A DNA stretch of 19,584 nt from an uncultured bacterium (GTDB lineage: Bacteria; Verrucomicrobiota; Kiritimatiellia; RFP12; UBA1067): assembly GCA_902773475.1 (NCBI GenBank), contig CACYEO010000162.1, positions 1 through 19,584 on the forward strand, read 5' to 3'. Below the pieces are notes generated by a model that had not been told where the DNA came from, did not search any database, and saw nothing but the letters and a program-made list of their open reading frames with translations. Each line of letters starts with the position of its first letter. Within the stretch, counting starts at the first letter, position 1. The translations under genes and the position numbers were made by a program. Of the stretch, positions 7,624 to 14,880 are shown one piece after another.

Positions 7624-9894
7624 TCAGAGGTTCGCAAACGGATTGCAGAAAAAGCCGGATTGACGCTCGCGGCGCTCTCCGCGCGGTGCTCCGCCGGACT
7701 GGCCGCGCGGCGCGCCTGCCGGCGGACGGGGGTTCTTCCGCGCGGAAAGGCCGATGCGCTTTCGCGGAATATCCACTGAAATCACCTTCACCTTGATTCT
7801 GTCGCCCGCCTTCACGACTTCCGAAGGGTCGCGGATGAACCTGTCGGCGAGTTCAGAAACGTGTACAAGGCCGTCCTGGTGCACGCCAATGTCCACAAAC
7901 GCGCCGAACGCGGTGACGTTCGTGACGACGCCTTCGAGTTCCATGCCCTCGCGGACGTCTTCTATCGACACTACATCATCGCGGAACGCCGGTTTTTCGA
8001 AAACGGCGCGCGGGTCGCGTCCTGGCTTTTTCAATTCTTCGACTATGTCGCGCAGGGTCGGTTCGCCGACATCGTCCGACACGTACTTGCGTATGTCGAT
8101 CTTCGCGGCGAGATCGGGATTGCCCACGAGTTCTCCGACGGGAACACCCATGTCGTAGGCCATCTGTTCCACAAGCGCGTAGCGCTCGGGGTGGACTGCC
8201 GACGAGTCCAAGGGGTTCGCCGCGCCGCGTATGCGCAGGAAGCCCGCGCACTGTTCATAAGCCTTCGGTCCGAGCCCCGGAACTGAAAGGAGTTCTTTCC
8301 GCGACTTGAAAGCGCCGTGTTCGTCGCGCCATGAAACGATCTTTTTGGCGGTGGACTGTCCAAGGCCGGAAACGCGCGTAAGCAGCGCGGCCGAAGCGGT
8401 GTTCAGTTCCACGCCTACGCGGTTCACGCACGAAACCACCACTTCGTCGAGTTTCGAGCCGAGAAGCGGCTGGTGCACGTCATGCTGGTACTGTCCTACG
8501 CCGATGGCCTTCGGGTCGATTTTCACAAGTTCGGCGAGCGGATCCTGCAGGCGCCGTCCGATCGAAATCGCGCCGCGCACGGTCAGGTCGAGCGACGGGA
8601 ATTCGTCGCGCGCCGCCTGCGACGCGGAATAGACCGACGCGCCGGATTCGGAAACCGAAACCACAGTGACGTCCTTTTCCCTGCCCATGAGTTTAAGCGT
8701 GGCGCGCACGAAAGCCTCTGTCTCGCGTCCGGCCGTTCCGTTGCCGACCGCTATCGCCTCGGGCTTGTATTTTTCGACTATGCGCGCGACGGTGCTCTGC
8801 GCCTCGGCGGTGCGCTGCTGCGGATAGATTACGGTATTGCCCACGTATTTCCCGGTGGCGTCGAGAAGCGCGCATTTGCATCCGGTGCGGATGCCGGGAT
8901 CTATCGCAAGCACGGTCTTTTCGCCGAGGGGCGCGGCAAGCAGAAGATGGCGCAGGTTCTCCGCGAATATCTCCACGGCGGCGCGGTCGGCCTGGAGTTT
9001 CTTTTCGACCATCGCGTCCAGTTCGCACGAAGGCGCCACAAGCCTCTCGTAGGCGTCTTTCACCGCCGCTGAAAGTTCGCCGGCCCAGGGGGAGGAGGGC
9101 GACACGCCCGCCATGTCTTCGATTTCGCGCACGAGCGGCGCGCCGTCGAGTTCGAGATGCACCCAAAGGACGTTCTCCTGCTGGCCGCGGCGTATGGCGA
9201 GGAAACGGTGCGACGGGATGTCTGCGATGTTTTCGGAAAAATCGTAGTATTGCTCGAATTTGGTCGGCTCCGCGGGCGGCGGCTGCACTACAGACGAAAC
9301 GACCTTCGATTTTGTCTGGAACGCCTCGCGGACGAGTCCGCGGACGTCCGCGCGTTCGGAGATGCGCTCGGCCACTATGTCGCGCGCCCCCGACAGCGCG
9401 GCCGCGGCGTCCGCAACGCCTTTTTCCGCATCGGCGAACTTCGCCGCTTCCGCCGCCGGATCGCCGACGCCCTGCGCCGCGATGAGATCCGCAAGCGGCT
9501 CGAGGCCTTTTTCGCGGGCGATCATCGCCCTTGTGCGGCGCTTCGGCTTGTAGGGGAGGTAGAGGTCTTCAAGCTCGGACTTGACGAAGCACTTTGCGAT
9601 TTTTTCCTTCAATTCGTCCGTGAGTTTCCCCTGCGAATCTATGGATTTCAAGATGGCGGCGCGTCTGTCTTCAAGTTCGGCGTAGTACGCGGAACGCTCC
9701 TGTATCTGCGAAATCTGCACTTCGTCGAGATTTCCGTGCGCCTCTTTGCGGTAGCGCGCTATGAACGGGATCGTGTTGCCCTCGGCGAGAAGCCGCGCCA
9801 CGGCCATTATCTGCGGGCCGTTGATGTTCAGTTCCTTGACGAGACGTGGAAGCGCCGCTTCGGCCGCGGCGAGAGTATTGTTCTTTTCTGACAT
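7624..9894 (-). CDS. tex: Tex family S1 RNA-binding transcription accessory protein
   Basis: A 756-residue Tex protein, a widely conserved cytoplasmic nucleic-acid-binding factor linked to transcription. It has the full domain order: N-terminal helical Tex region (1-200), a YqgF/RNase H-like domain beginning VLAIDPGIRTGCKC (about 328-450), a helix-hairpin-helix region with SGLGQSTAKKIVSWR and VPGLGPKAYEQCAGF (about 500-565), and an S1 domain with GVVTNVTAFGAFVDIGVHQD (about 650-720). A basic, Gly/Pro/Arg-rich tail (720-756) follows and may add nonspecific RNA binding. Length is close to the usual ~770. The ATG at 9894 has a promoter just upstream. The gene stands alone and converges on the lipoprotein gene, with the shared terminator downstream. 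Confidence 0.96.
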   Translation of the reverse strand: MSEKNNTLAAAEAALPRLVKELNINGPQIMAVARLLAEGNTIPFIARYRKEAHGNLDEVQISQIQERSAYYAELEDRRAAILKSIDSQGKLTDELKEKIAKCFVKSELEDLYLPYKPKRRTRAMIAREKGLEPLADLIAAQGVGDPAAEAAKFADAEKGVADAAAALSGARDIVAERISERADVRGLVREAFQTKSKVVSSVVQPPPAEPTKFEQYYDFSENIADIPSHRFLAIRRGQQENVLWVHLELDGAPLVREIEDMAGVSPSSPWAGELSAAVKDAYERLVAPSCELDAMVEKKLQADRAAVEIFAENLRHLLLAAPLGEKTVLAIDPGIRTGCKCALLDATGKYVGNTVIYPQQRTAEAQSTVARIVEKYKPEAIAVGNGTAGRETEAFVRATLKLMGREKDVTVVSVSESGASVYSASQAARDEFPSLDLTVRGAISIGRRLQDPLAELVKIDPKAIGVGQYQHDVHQPLLGSKLDEVVVSCVNRVGVELNTASAALLTRVSGLGQSTAKKIVSWRDEHGAFKSRKELLSVPGLGPKAYEQCAGFLRIRGAANPLDSSAVHPERYALVEQMAYDMGVPVGELVGNPDLAAKIDIRKYVSDDVGEPTLRDIVEELKKPGRDPRAVFEKPAFRDDVVSIEDVREGMELEGVVTNVTAFGAFVDIGVHQDGLVHVSELADRFIRDPSEVVKAGDRIKVKVISVDIPRKRIGLSARKNPRPPAGAPRGQSGGAPRGERRERQSGFFCNPFANL

Positions 9895-9922
9895 TGCCTT
9901 TTCCGGTTGGTGGAGACGCTTA

Positions 9923-9951
9923 ATTTTACCCTATTCCGCCGCGCCGTTCAA
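9923..9951 (-). promoter_or_regulatory. Putative sigma-70-type promoter of tex
   Basis: Read on the minus strand, TTGAAC (plus positions 9946-9951) and TAAAAT (9923-9928) are separated by exactly 17 bp. The predicted transcription start is near 9916, giving a leader of about 20 bases before the tex ATG at 9894. Both boxes fit the consensus well; assigned by eye. Confidence 0.6.
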
Positions 9952-9972
9952 CAAGAGGCGCAGGGAAGTGGA

Positions 9973-10203
9973 TAGGGAATAGGCAGTAGGCAATAGGCAA
10001 TAGGCAGTAGGGAATAGGCAATAGGCAGTAGGGAATAGGGAATAGGAAATAGGAAAAAGGGAATAGGAAATAGGGAATAGGAAATAGGGAATAGGAAATA
10101 GGCAATAGGGAATAGGCAATGAGGAATAGGCAGTAGGGAATAGGGAATAGGCAATGGGCAATGGGCAATAGGGAATAGGGGATGGGGAATAGGCGGTAGG
10201 CTG
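9973..10203 (+). repeat. Tandem array of 33 heptanucleotide units (consensus TAGGSAA)
   Basis: The sequence can be cut without gaps into 33 consecutive 7-base units. Common forms are TAGGGAA, TAGGCAA, TAGGCAG and TAGGAAA. Positions 1-4 are nearly fixed as TAGG, and most variation is at positions 5 and 7. The last few units (10176-10203) drift. There is no spacer, so it is not a CRISPR. Because 7 is not a multiple of 3, each minus-strand frame reads the same seven-residue peptide period (like FPIPYSL), with no stops. The region is much poorer in C than the surrounding genome. It resembles the short tandemly repeated heptamers (STRR-type) known from cyanobacteria, but no relationship by descent can be claimed. 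Confidence 0.97.
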
Positions 10204-10263
10204 TAGTGGAAAAATGGCTGATTCCTCTGCACCCTGCGGAACAGAATGGCCGAATTTCACCCA

Positions 10264-10310
10264 CTATTCCCTATTGCCTATTGCCTATTCCCTACACCCT
10301 TATCCCATAG
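10264..10310 (-). repeat. Short inverted copy of the heptanucleotide repeat
   Basis: Four exact units of the same repeat occur in opposite orientation at 10267-10294 (TTCCCTA, TTGCCTA, TTGCCTA, TTCCCTA), with a degenerate continuation to about 10310. Its reverse complement closely matches units 25-29 of the main array, 60-120 bp away, so a hairpin or cruciform could form. It ends next to the predicted -35 box of the BASS gene. Confidence 0.9.
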
Positions 10311-10339
10311 TTGCCGGAATCGGAGGAATATGCGATAAT
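10311..10339 (+). promoter_or_regulatory. Putative promoter of the BASS transporter gene
   Basis: TTGCCG (10311-10316), a 17-bp spacer and GATAAT (10334-10339) with TG at 10331-10332 form an extended -10 promoter. The start would be near 10346, leaving a leader of about 65 bases before ATG 10411. It abuts the inverted repeat fragment, so repeat structure could affect it. Confidence 0.5.
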
Positions 10340-10410
10340 CCCGCGTCAAAGGTTTTTCAGCGCAGGCCGGCGCACCGGACGGCGTTGAACCGCATGGAGA
10401 ATGCAAAACA

Positions 10411-11403
10411 ATGTTCCGCAATCTGATAAAAGCGCTTCAATGGACGTCCGCGCTGCTCGTAAAATGGACGCCCGCGTTCCTCGTCGCCGTCGCGGCCGGG
10501 ACGTTCTTCTTCCCCGGCGTGTTTTCCTGGGTGCGCGGCGACACGCAAACCACGATCCTGGGGCTTATAATGCTGACGATGGGGATGACGCTGAAAGCGG
10601 AAGACTTCAAGGCTCTGAAGGCCAGACCGCGCGACATCGCAATAGGCGCGCTTGCGCAATATACGCTGATGCCGCTCATCGCGCTGTTCCTGGTGCGGAC
10701 GATAGGACTGCCGAAATACGTCGGCGTGGGGCTGATACTCGTAGGATGCTGCCCGGGCGGCGTGTCGTCGAACATCATGAGCTTCCTGTGCAAGGGAGAC
10801 CTTGCATTTTCAGTTGGAATGACCACTGTCTCGACCCTCGCCGCGCCGCTCGCGACGCCGGTCCTGATGCGGCTTCTCGCGGATGAATCCGTGGATGTTG
10901 ACGCTGCCGGAATGTTCAAGAGCATACTGCTCGTCACACTGCTGCCGGTCGCCGCCGGCTTTTTCCTGAATTCCGCGTTCGGCGCCAGGCGCAACTACGG
11001 GGAAGTCATGAAGATAATGCCGGGAGCGGCGGTATTGTGCCTGGCGGCCATCGTGGGCGGCGTGGTGTCGGCGCACGGTTCGCATTTCGCAAGCACGGGC
11101 GCGCTTGTGTTCCTGGGCGTGTTTCTGCACAACACTCTCGGTTACATCCTGGGCTGGGCCGCAGGACTCGCCGCCGGATTCTCCGGCGCGAAACGGCGGA
11201 CCGTATCCATCGAAGTGGGAATGCAGAACGCCGGCATGGCCACGGTGCTCGCGACGAAGCATTTTCCGGCGTTCCCCGACGTGGCCGTGGCGTCGGCAGT
11301 GTCGTGCGTTTGGCATTCGATATCAGGGGCGCTCGCCGCCGGATTCTTCAACATGTCCGACGCGCTCCGCGCGCGGAAAGACGGGCGGACGCATTCGATG
11401 TGA
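10411..11403 (+). CDS. Bile acid:sodium symporter (BASS) family transporter
   Basis: A 330-residue inner-membrane protein with about nine or ten hydrophobic helices, the normal size for the BASS family, whose members couple uptake of organic anions to sodium. Family landmarks are LGLIMLTMGMTLKAEDF (50-66), VGCCPGGVSSNIMSFLCKGD (111-130) and EVGMQNAGMATVLA (268-281), the last two being the unwound, sodium- and substrate-binding crossover segments. Bacterial members carry varied substrates such as pantoate, pyruvate-like acids or bile acids, so the substrate is unknown. The ATG at 10411 has a GGAGA ribosome site 10 bases upstream. It diverges from tex across the repeat-bearing gap. Its TGA stop forms part of the next extended -10 element. 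Confidence 0.93.
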   Translation: MFRNLIKALQWTSALLVKWTPAFLVAVAAGTFFFPGVFSWVRGDTQTTILGLIMLTMGMTLKAEDFKALKARPRDIAIGALAQYTLMPLIALFLVRTIGLPKYVGVGLILVGCCPGGVSSNIMSFLCKGDLAFSVGMTTVSTLAAPLATPVLMRLLADESVDVDAAGMFKSILLVTLLPVAAGFFLNSAFGARRNYGEVMKIMPGAAVLCLAAIVGGVVSAHGSHFASTGALVFLGVFLHNTLGYILGWAAGLAAGFSGAKRRTVSIEVGMQNAGMATVLATKHFPAFPDVAVASAVSCVWHSISGALAAGFFNMSDALRARKDGRTHSM

Positions 11404-11409
11404 TATACT
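11401..11409 (+). promoter_or_regulatory. Extended -10 promoter element before the microprotein and lpx genes
   Basis: TGATATACT is a close match to the extended -10 consensus (TGN plus TATACT at 11404-11409). No good -35 box lies 17 bp upstream. It begins on the stop codon of the BASS gene and ends 7 bases before the ATG at 11417, so the predicted transcript starts at or within one or two bases of that codon. Confidence 0.45.
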
Positions 11410-11416
11410 TCCGCGC

Positions 11417-11554
11417 ATGGAAGAAAAAGACGCAGAGGGCAAAGGCTTCAGGCTTTCGTGCGCCGCGCAGTTGCTTATTGCGGGGGCGGCGGTTCTGCTT
11501 TTCCTTTCAGCCGCGGTTCCGGCATTGATCCGCTTCATGGAGGGCGCCAAGTGA
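11417..11554 (+). CDS. 45-residue single-pass membrane microprotein upstream of lpxI
   Basis: I do not recognise this short product. It has a charged N-terminus (MEEKDAEGKGFR), one hydrophobic segment (about residues 15-38) and a short polar end (MEGAK), so it should be an inner-membrane single-span peptide. Three things support it as a gene: an extended -10 element lies immediately upstream, the frame is open from that point, and its end overlaps the lpxI start in a GTGA junction. The lpxI ribosome site (GGAGGG, 11539-11544) lies in its last codons. It has no ribosome site of its own, which fits a leaderless message. It might couple translation to lpxI or assist the lipid A enzymes at the membrane; neither is shown. 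It could also be a non-coding leader with a chance frame. Confidence 0.6.
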   Translation: MEEKDAEGKGFRLSCAAQLLIAGAAVLLFLSAAVPALIRFMEGAK

Positions 11555-12444
11555 CAGAGTACGTTCCGCAGAAACTTCTCGTCGTGTCCGGAGCCGGATC
11601 GTATCCGGCGGAGATCGTGCGGGGCGCGCGCGCCGCAGGGGTGCCGCGCGTGGAAGTGCTCGCGGTCCGCGGATCGACAGACCGCGAAACGCGCAATCTC
11701 GCCGATTCCGTGCACACGATAGGAATCGGCGAAATATACACCGGCCTCGTATGGTGCGCCGCGCAGGGATACGACGGAGCGGTTTTCGCAGGGCAGATTT
11801 CGCCGATTTCGCTTTTCCGCAGCAGATTCGACGCCCAGACCCGCGCCTGGCTCGCCTCGCTGCCGTGCAAAAACGCGCACTCGGTGTACGGCAAGCTCGC
11901 CGCGGAATTTGAAAAAGCCGGCATCCCCGTGTTTCCGGCGTCGTCCTACATGGATTCTTGCATCCCCGGAGCGGGAACCCTGACTGCGCGCGGACTGTCG
12001 GATTCCGAAGCGCGCGACGCCGCGCACGGCGCAGCCGTCGCCCGCGACATGGGCGTGCACGACGTGGGCCAGACCGTGATCGTGAAAGACGGAATGGTCC
12101 TTGCCGTGGAAGCGTTCGAAGGGACGAACGCGGCCATAAAGCGCGCCGGAAGGCTCGGCGGACGCGGAGCAACCGTTTTCAAGGCGGCCCGCGAAGGCCA
12201 CGACATGCGTTTCGACATACCGGTCATCGGCGTGAAGACGATTAAAACCCTGCGCTCCGCCGGAGCGACCGCATTGGCATTCCAGGCCGGGCGCATCATA
12301 ATCCTCGACCGGGAACGGACGCTCGCCGCGGCTGACGCCCGCGGCATCGCGATCGCCGGAATCCCCACGACGCTGCCGCCCGCCCCGCTGAGGCCGGAAC
12401 GCCCCGTCCACGGCCCCGCCGCTGATCGCGAGGCCGTAAAATGA
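11551..12444 (+). CDS. lpxI: UDP-2,3-diacylglucosamine pyrophosphatase, LpxI type
   Basis: LpxI cleaves UDP-2,3-diacylglucosamine to lipid X and UMP, the lipid A step that LpxH performs in E. coli. The 297-residue product begins with KLLVVSGAGSYPAEIVRGAR, a Rossmann-like start, and has the strongly conserved C-terminal half of the family: DVGQTVIVKDGMVLAVEAFE (171-190), EGHDMRFDIPVIG (215-227), TALAFQAGRIIILDRE, and a final GI. The GTG at 11551 is chosen because a strong GGAGGG site lies six bases before it and it overlaps the microprotein stop; a longer frame from 11458 would override that site. It overlaps lpxB by four bases, so product can pass straight to the next enzyme. LpxI in place of LpxH is typical of alphaproteobacteria and several PVC lineages. 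Confidence 0.94.
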   Translation: MTEYVPQKLLVVSGAGSYPAEIVRGARAAGVPRVEVLAVRGSTDRETRNLADSVHTIGIGEIYTGLVWCAAQGYDGAVFAGQISPISLFRSRFDAQTRAWLASLPCKNAHSVYGKLAAEFEKAGIPVFPASSYMDSCIPGAGTLTARGLSDSEARDAAHGAAVARDMGVHDVGQTVIVKDGMVLAVEAFEGTNAAIKRAGRLGGRGATVFKAAREGHDMRFDIPVIGVKTIKTLRSAGATALAFQAGRIIILDRERTLAAADARGIAIAGIPTTLPPAPLRPERPVHGPAADREAVK

Positions 12445-13628
12445 AAATACTGCTTTGCGCCGGAGAAGCAAGCGGCGACATGTACGCCGCCCGTCTCCTC
12501 GACAGCCTTCGCGAACGCGCCGGCGAACCGGTGGAATGCAGGGGTTTCGGCGGACGGGAACTCGCCGCGCGCGGCGCGGAGCTGGAATACCGCTGCGAAG
12601 ACATGGCGGTGATGGGTTTCCTGCCCGTCCTTAAAAAGATTTTCTTTTTCATGCGCGCGATGCGCCGCATGAAAAACATCATATCGCAATGGCGGCCCGA
12701 CGCGGTCGTCACGGTGGACTATCCAGGATTCAACCTGCGTCTGGCGCGCCATGCGCGCGCCGCCGGCGTTCCGGCGGTGCATCTGGTGTGCCCGCAGGTC
12801 TGGGCCTGGCGGCGGGGGAGGATCCCCGGCATCGCAGCGTCGCTCGACAAGCTTCTGTGCTTCTTTCCGTTCGAACCGCCGCTGTTTCCCGCGACAGGCG
12901 GTTTCAAAGCCGTCTTCACCGGGCATCCGCTTGCGGACGTGTTCCGCGCGGAGGGCGCGCCGCGCGATCCCGGCGTGTGGCGGGACGGCGCGCGGCGCGT
13001 GGCGCTTCTTCCCGGCTCGCGGCGCGGCGAAATCGAAAGATGCCTGCCGCGTCTTCTCGAAGCGGCGAGAATCGTCGAAGACGAAATCGCCCCCGGCGGA
13101 ACGGCATTCGCGATTCCAGCGTCGTCCCCGCAGATGCGCGAAGCGATAGAAAACACCGCCGCGGCGCTTCCGTCCGGACGCAAACCTTCTTCCTTCGCCA
13201 TTTCCGACGGCAACGCGCGCGACATTCTCCGGACCGCCGAAGCCGCCGCCGTCGCGAGCGGAACGGCCACGCTCGAAGCGGCCTTCGCGCACTGCCCCAC
13301 GGTTCTCGTATACGCAGTCTCCGCGCCGCTCGCCGCTTTCGCGCGCCTTGTGATAAAAGGCGTAAAACACGTGGGCCTGGCGAACATAGTCGCCGGGCGC
13401 GAAGTGATGCCGGAACTGCTGCAGGAGAATTTCACGCCGCGCAAGACCGCAGACGCGATCCTGCGGTATCTCAGAAACCCGGAAGCGCGCGAAAAAACCG
13501 CAGCCGGTCTCGCCGCGGCCGTGGCGCCGCTCGCTTCAGACGGCGGCGGGGCGTTCGGCCGCGCGGCGGCGGAGATAATCGAAACAATCCGCGCGAAACG
13601 CGCGGCCGCGGGAAAGGCGGCTCCATGA
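12441..13628 (+). CDS. lpxB: Lipid-A-disaccharide synthase
   Basis: LpxB, a GT19 glycosyltransferase at the inner face of the membrane, condenses lipid X with UDP-2,3-diacylglucosamine to make the lipid A disaccharide. The 395-residue product is normal in size. It opens with MKILLCAGEASGDMYAARLL (GEASGD at 8-13), then GFGG, MAVMGFLPVLKKI, VTVDYPGFNLRLARHAR and CPQVWAWRRGRI. It ends with the GT-B donor region ASGTATLEAAFAHCPTVLVY and LANIVAGREVMPELLQENF. The start overlaps the lpxI stop (ATGA) and has a GAGG site. The stop overlaps ybeY in the same way. Placing lpxI directly before lpxB puts two consecutive steps in one message. Confidence 0.97.
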   Translation: MKILLCAGEASGDMYAARLLDSLRERAGEPVECRGFGGRELAARGAELEYRCEDMAVMGFLPVLKKIFFFMRAMRRMKNIISQWRPDAVVTVDYPGFNLRLARHARAAGVPAVHLVCPQVWAWRRGRIPGIAASLDKLLCFFPFEPPLFPATGGFKAVFTGHPLADVFRAEGAPRDPGVWRDGARRVALLPGSRRGEIERCLPRLLEAARIVEDEIAPGGTAFAIPASSPQMREAIENTAAALPSGRKPSSFAISDGNARDILRTAEAAAVASGTATLEAAFAHCPTVLVYAVSAPLAAFARLVIKGVKHVGLANIVAGREVMPELLQENFTPRKTADAILRYLRNPEAREKTAAGLAAAVAPLASDGGGAFGRAAAEIIETIRAKRAAAGKAAP

Positions 13629-14098
13629 GCGTCCGTATCGCGATAGACGGAAAACTCCCGGCGCGCGCCGGTCTCACCGCAGCCGCGCTGCGCAAGGCGG
13701 CTGAGTTCTTCGCGGATTCATCGGCGCGAAGAATCCATTCCCCGCCGTGGCGCCAGGTGGAAGTGCATCTTCTGGGCGACGCGGAATCCGCCGCCGTGAA
13801 CGAAGAAATCATGGGGCATACCGGGCCGACCGACGTGATAACGCAGCGCTACGACGCCATCCCGGGCGAGCCGGACGGACTTGTGGGCGAACTTTTCATA
13901 AACACCGACTGCGCTTGCCGAGAGGGCGCGAAACGCCCGCGATGGTCGCCGGCGCGCGAACTGCTGCTGTACGCCGCGCACGGGATGGACCATCTTTCTG
14001 GCGCGGACGACTCGACCGAGGCCGGATACCGCAGAATGCGCCGCAGGGAACTTGCATGGATGTCGCGTCTGGCGAAAATTCAGAAAGGACGAATATGA
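13625..14098 (+). CDS. ybeY: Endoribonuclease YbeY (rRNA maturation factor)
   Basis: YbeY is a zinc-dependent endoribonuclease involved in 16S rRNA 3'-end maturation and ribosome quality control. The 157-residue product has VEVHLLGDAESAAVNEEIMG, PTDVITQRYDAIPG and GLVGELFINTDCA, then the metal region AAHGMDHLSGADD (118-129). The usual motif places three His ligands as HGxxHLxGxDH. Here His119 and His123 are kept, but the third position is Asp129. Asp can bind zinc, so activity is not excluded. The start overlaps the lpxB stop and has an AAAGG site; an upstream frame inside lpxB is rejected. The last codons contain the ribosome site of yggS and the genes overlap by four bases. Confidence 0.92.
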   Translation: MSVRIAIDGKLPARAGLTAAALRKAAEFFADSSARRIHSPPWRQVEVHLLGDAESAAVNEEIMGHTGPTDVITQRYDAIPGEPDGLVGELFINTDCACREGAKRPRWSPARELLLYAAHGMDHLSGADDSTEAGYRRMRRRELAWMSRLAKIQKGRI

Positions 14099-14862
14099 AA
14101 CCGCTTTCGGAAATCATCGGAGAAGTCGAATCCAGGATATCGGCGGCCTGCGCCGCATCCGGCAGGACGCGCGGGGACGTGCGGATCGTGGCAGTCACAA
14201 AAACACACGGGCCTGAAACCGTGGCCGAAGCCATCGAACACGGATTCACGATCATCGGGGAAAACAAGGTGCAGGAGGCGGAATGGAAAAAACCGCTCTG
14301 CCCTTCCGGCGCGGAGTGGCATCTGATCGGCAGGCTCCAGCGCAACAAAGTGCGGCGCGCGCTTGAAATCTTCACGCATTTCCACGCGATCGACTCGATT
14401 CCCGTCCTTGAAAAAATCGCATCCGTCGCGGAAGAGACCGGCGCGGCGCCGTCGCTGATGCTGGAAGTAAACGTTTCCGGGGAGCGTTCGAAAGGCGGCT
14501 TCGCGCCGCAGGACGTACCGGCCGCCGTGGAAAAGGCCCTTTCTCTGCGCAGCATTACGCTTGAAGGGTTTATGACAATGGCGCCGTTCGAGCCGGACCC
14601 CGAAAAGACGCGTCCTGTGTTCGCAGGGCTTCGCGAACTGCGCGACAGGATGGAAACCGGATTCGGCGCGCGCTTTCCGGAACTTTCGATGGGCATGACC
14701 AACGACTACGCCGTGGCCGTACAGGAAGGCGCGACGCTCGTGCGCCTTGGAACTGTTCTCTTCGGGGAACGGCCGAAAGCCCGAGTGCAGCGCTCCGTAG
14801 ATGCCGGAGACGCGGGCGAAAGCGGCGAAGGCGGCGGCGCCTACGACCGCGTTCTCGACTGA
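14095..14862 (+). CDS. yggS: PLP homeostasis protein, YggS/PROSC family
   Basis: YggS proteins bind pyridoxal phosphate and keep vitamin B6 and some amino and keto acid pools in balance; they have an alanine-racemase-like barrel but no clear enzyme activity. The 255-residue product has the PLP lysine in VAVTKTHG (Lys36), then GFTIIGENKVQEAEWK, EWHLIGRLQRNKVRRAL, LEVNVSGERSKGGF, LEGFMTMAP, SMGMTNDYAVAVQEGATLVRLGTVLFGER. These are in the family order. About 25 extra residues after GERPKA, rich in Gly, Asp and Glu, extend the C-terminus beyond typical members. The start ATG follows an AGAAAGGA site and overlaps the ybeY stop. It is the last gene of the lpx operon; only 18 bp separate it from the convergent RidA-like gene. 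Confidence 0.95.
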   Translation: MKPLSEIIGEVESRISAACAASGRTRGDVRIVAVTKTHGPETVAEAIEHGFTIIGENKVQEAEWKKPLCPSGAEWHLIGRLQRNKVRRALEIFTHFHAIDSIPVLEKIASVAEETGAAPSLMLEVNVSGERSKGGFAPQDVPAAVEKALSLRSITLEGFMTMAPFEPDPEKTRPVFAGLRELRDRMETGFGARFPELSMGMTNDYAVAVQEGATLVRLGTVLFGERPKARVQRSVDAGDAGESGEGGGAYDRVLD

Positions 14863-14880
14863 ACGGCGGGCGGAAAGCCG

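Larger units (their letters stand above)
9895..10410. other. 516-bp intergenic region between divergent tex and BASS genes
   Basis: No gene is supported here. From left to right it holds the tex promoter (9923-9951), a short unique stretch, the 7-bp tandem array (9973-10203), about 60 bp of ordinary sequence, an inverted array fragment (10264-10310), the BASS promoter (10311-10339) and a leader of about 65 bases. Open reading frames over the array come from its lack of stop codons and are not counted as genes. Confidence 0.85.

Noticed and set aside
9929..9937. CCCTATTCC in the tex promoter spacer as a further inverted copy of the repeat
   Set aside because: It matches the inverted arm over only nine bases, which could easily be chance.
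9973..10203. CRISPR array
   Set aside because: Units are 7 bp with no spacers, and no cas genes are present.
9926..10264. Three overlapping minus-strand frames of 94-112 residues encoding FPIPYSL-like repeats
   Set aside because: They are open in all three frames because a 7-bp repeat with no stop repeats every 21 bases. There is no ribosome site and no non-repeat protein content, so they are by-products of the array.
10214..10426. 70-residue plus-strand frame across the inverted repeat and BASS promoter
   Set aside because: It runs through repeat sequence and the predicted promoter and overlaps the BASS start in another frame, with no recognisable content.
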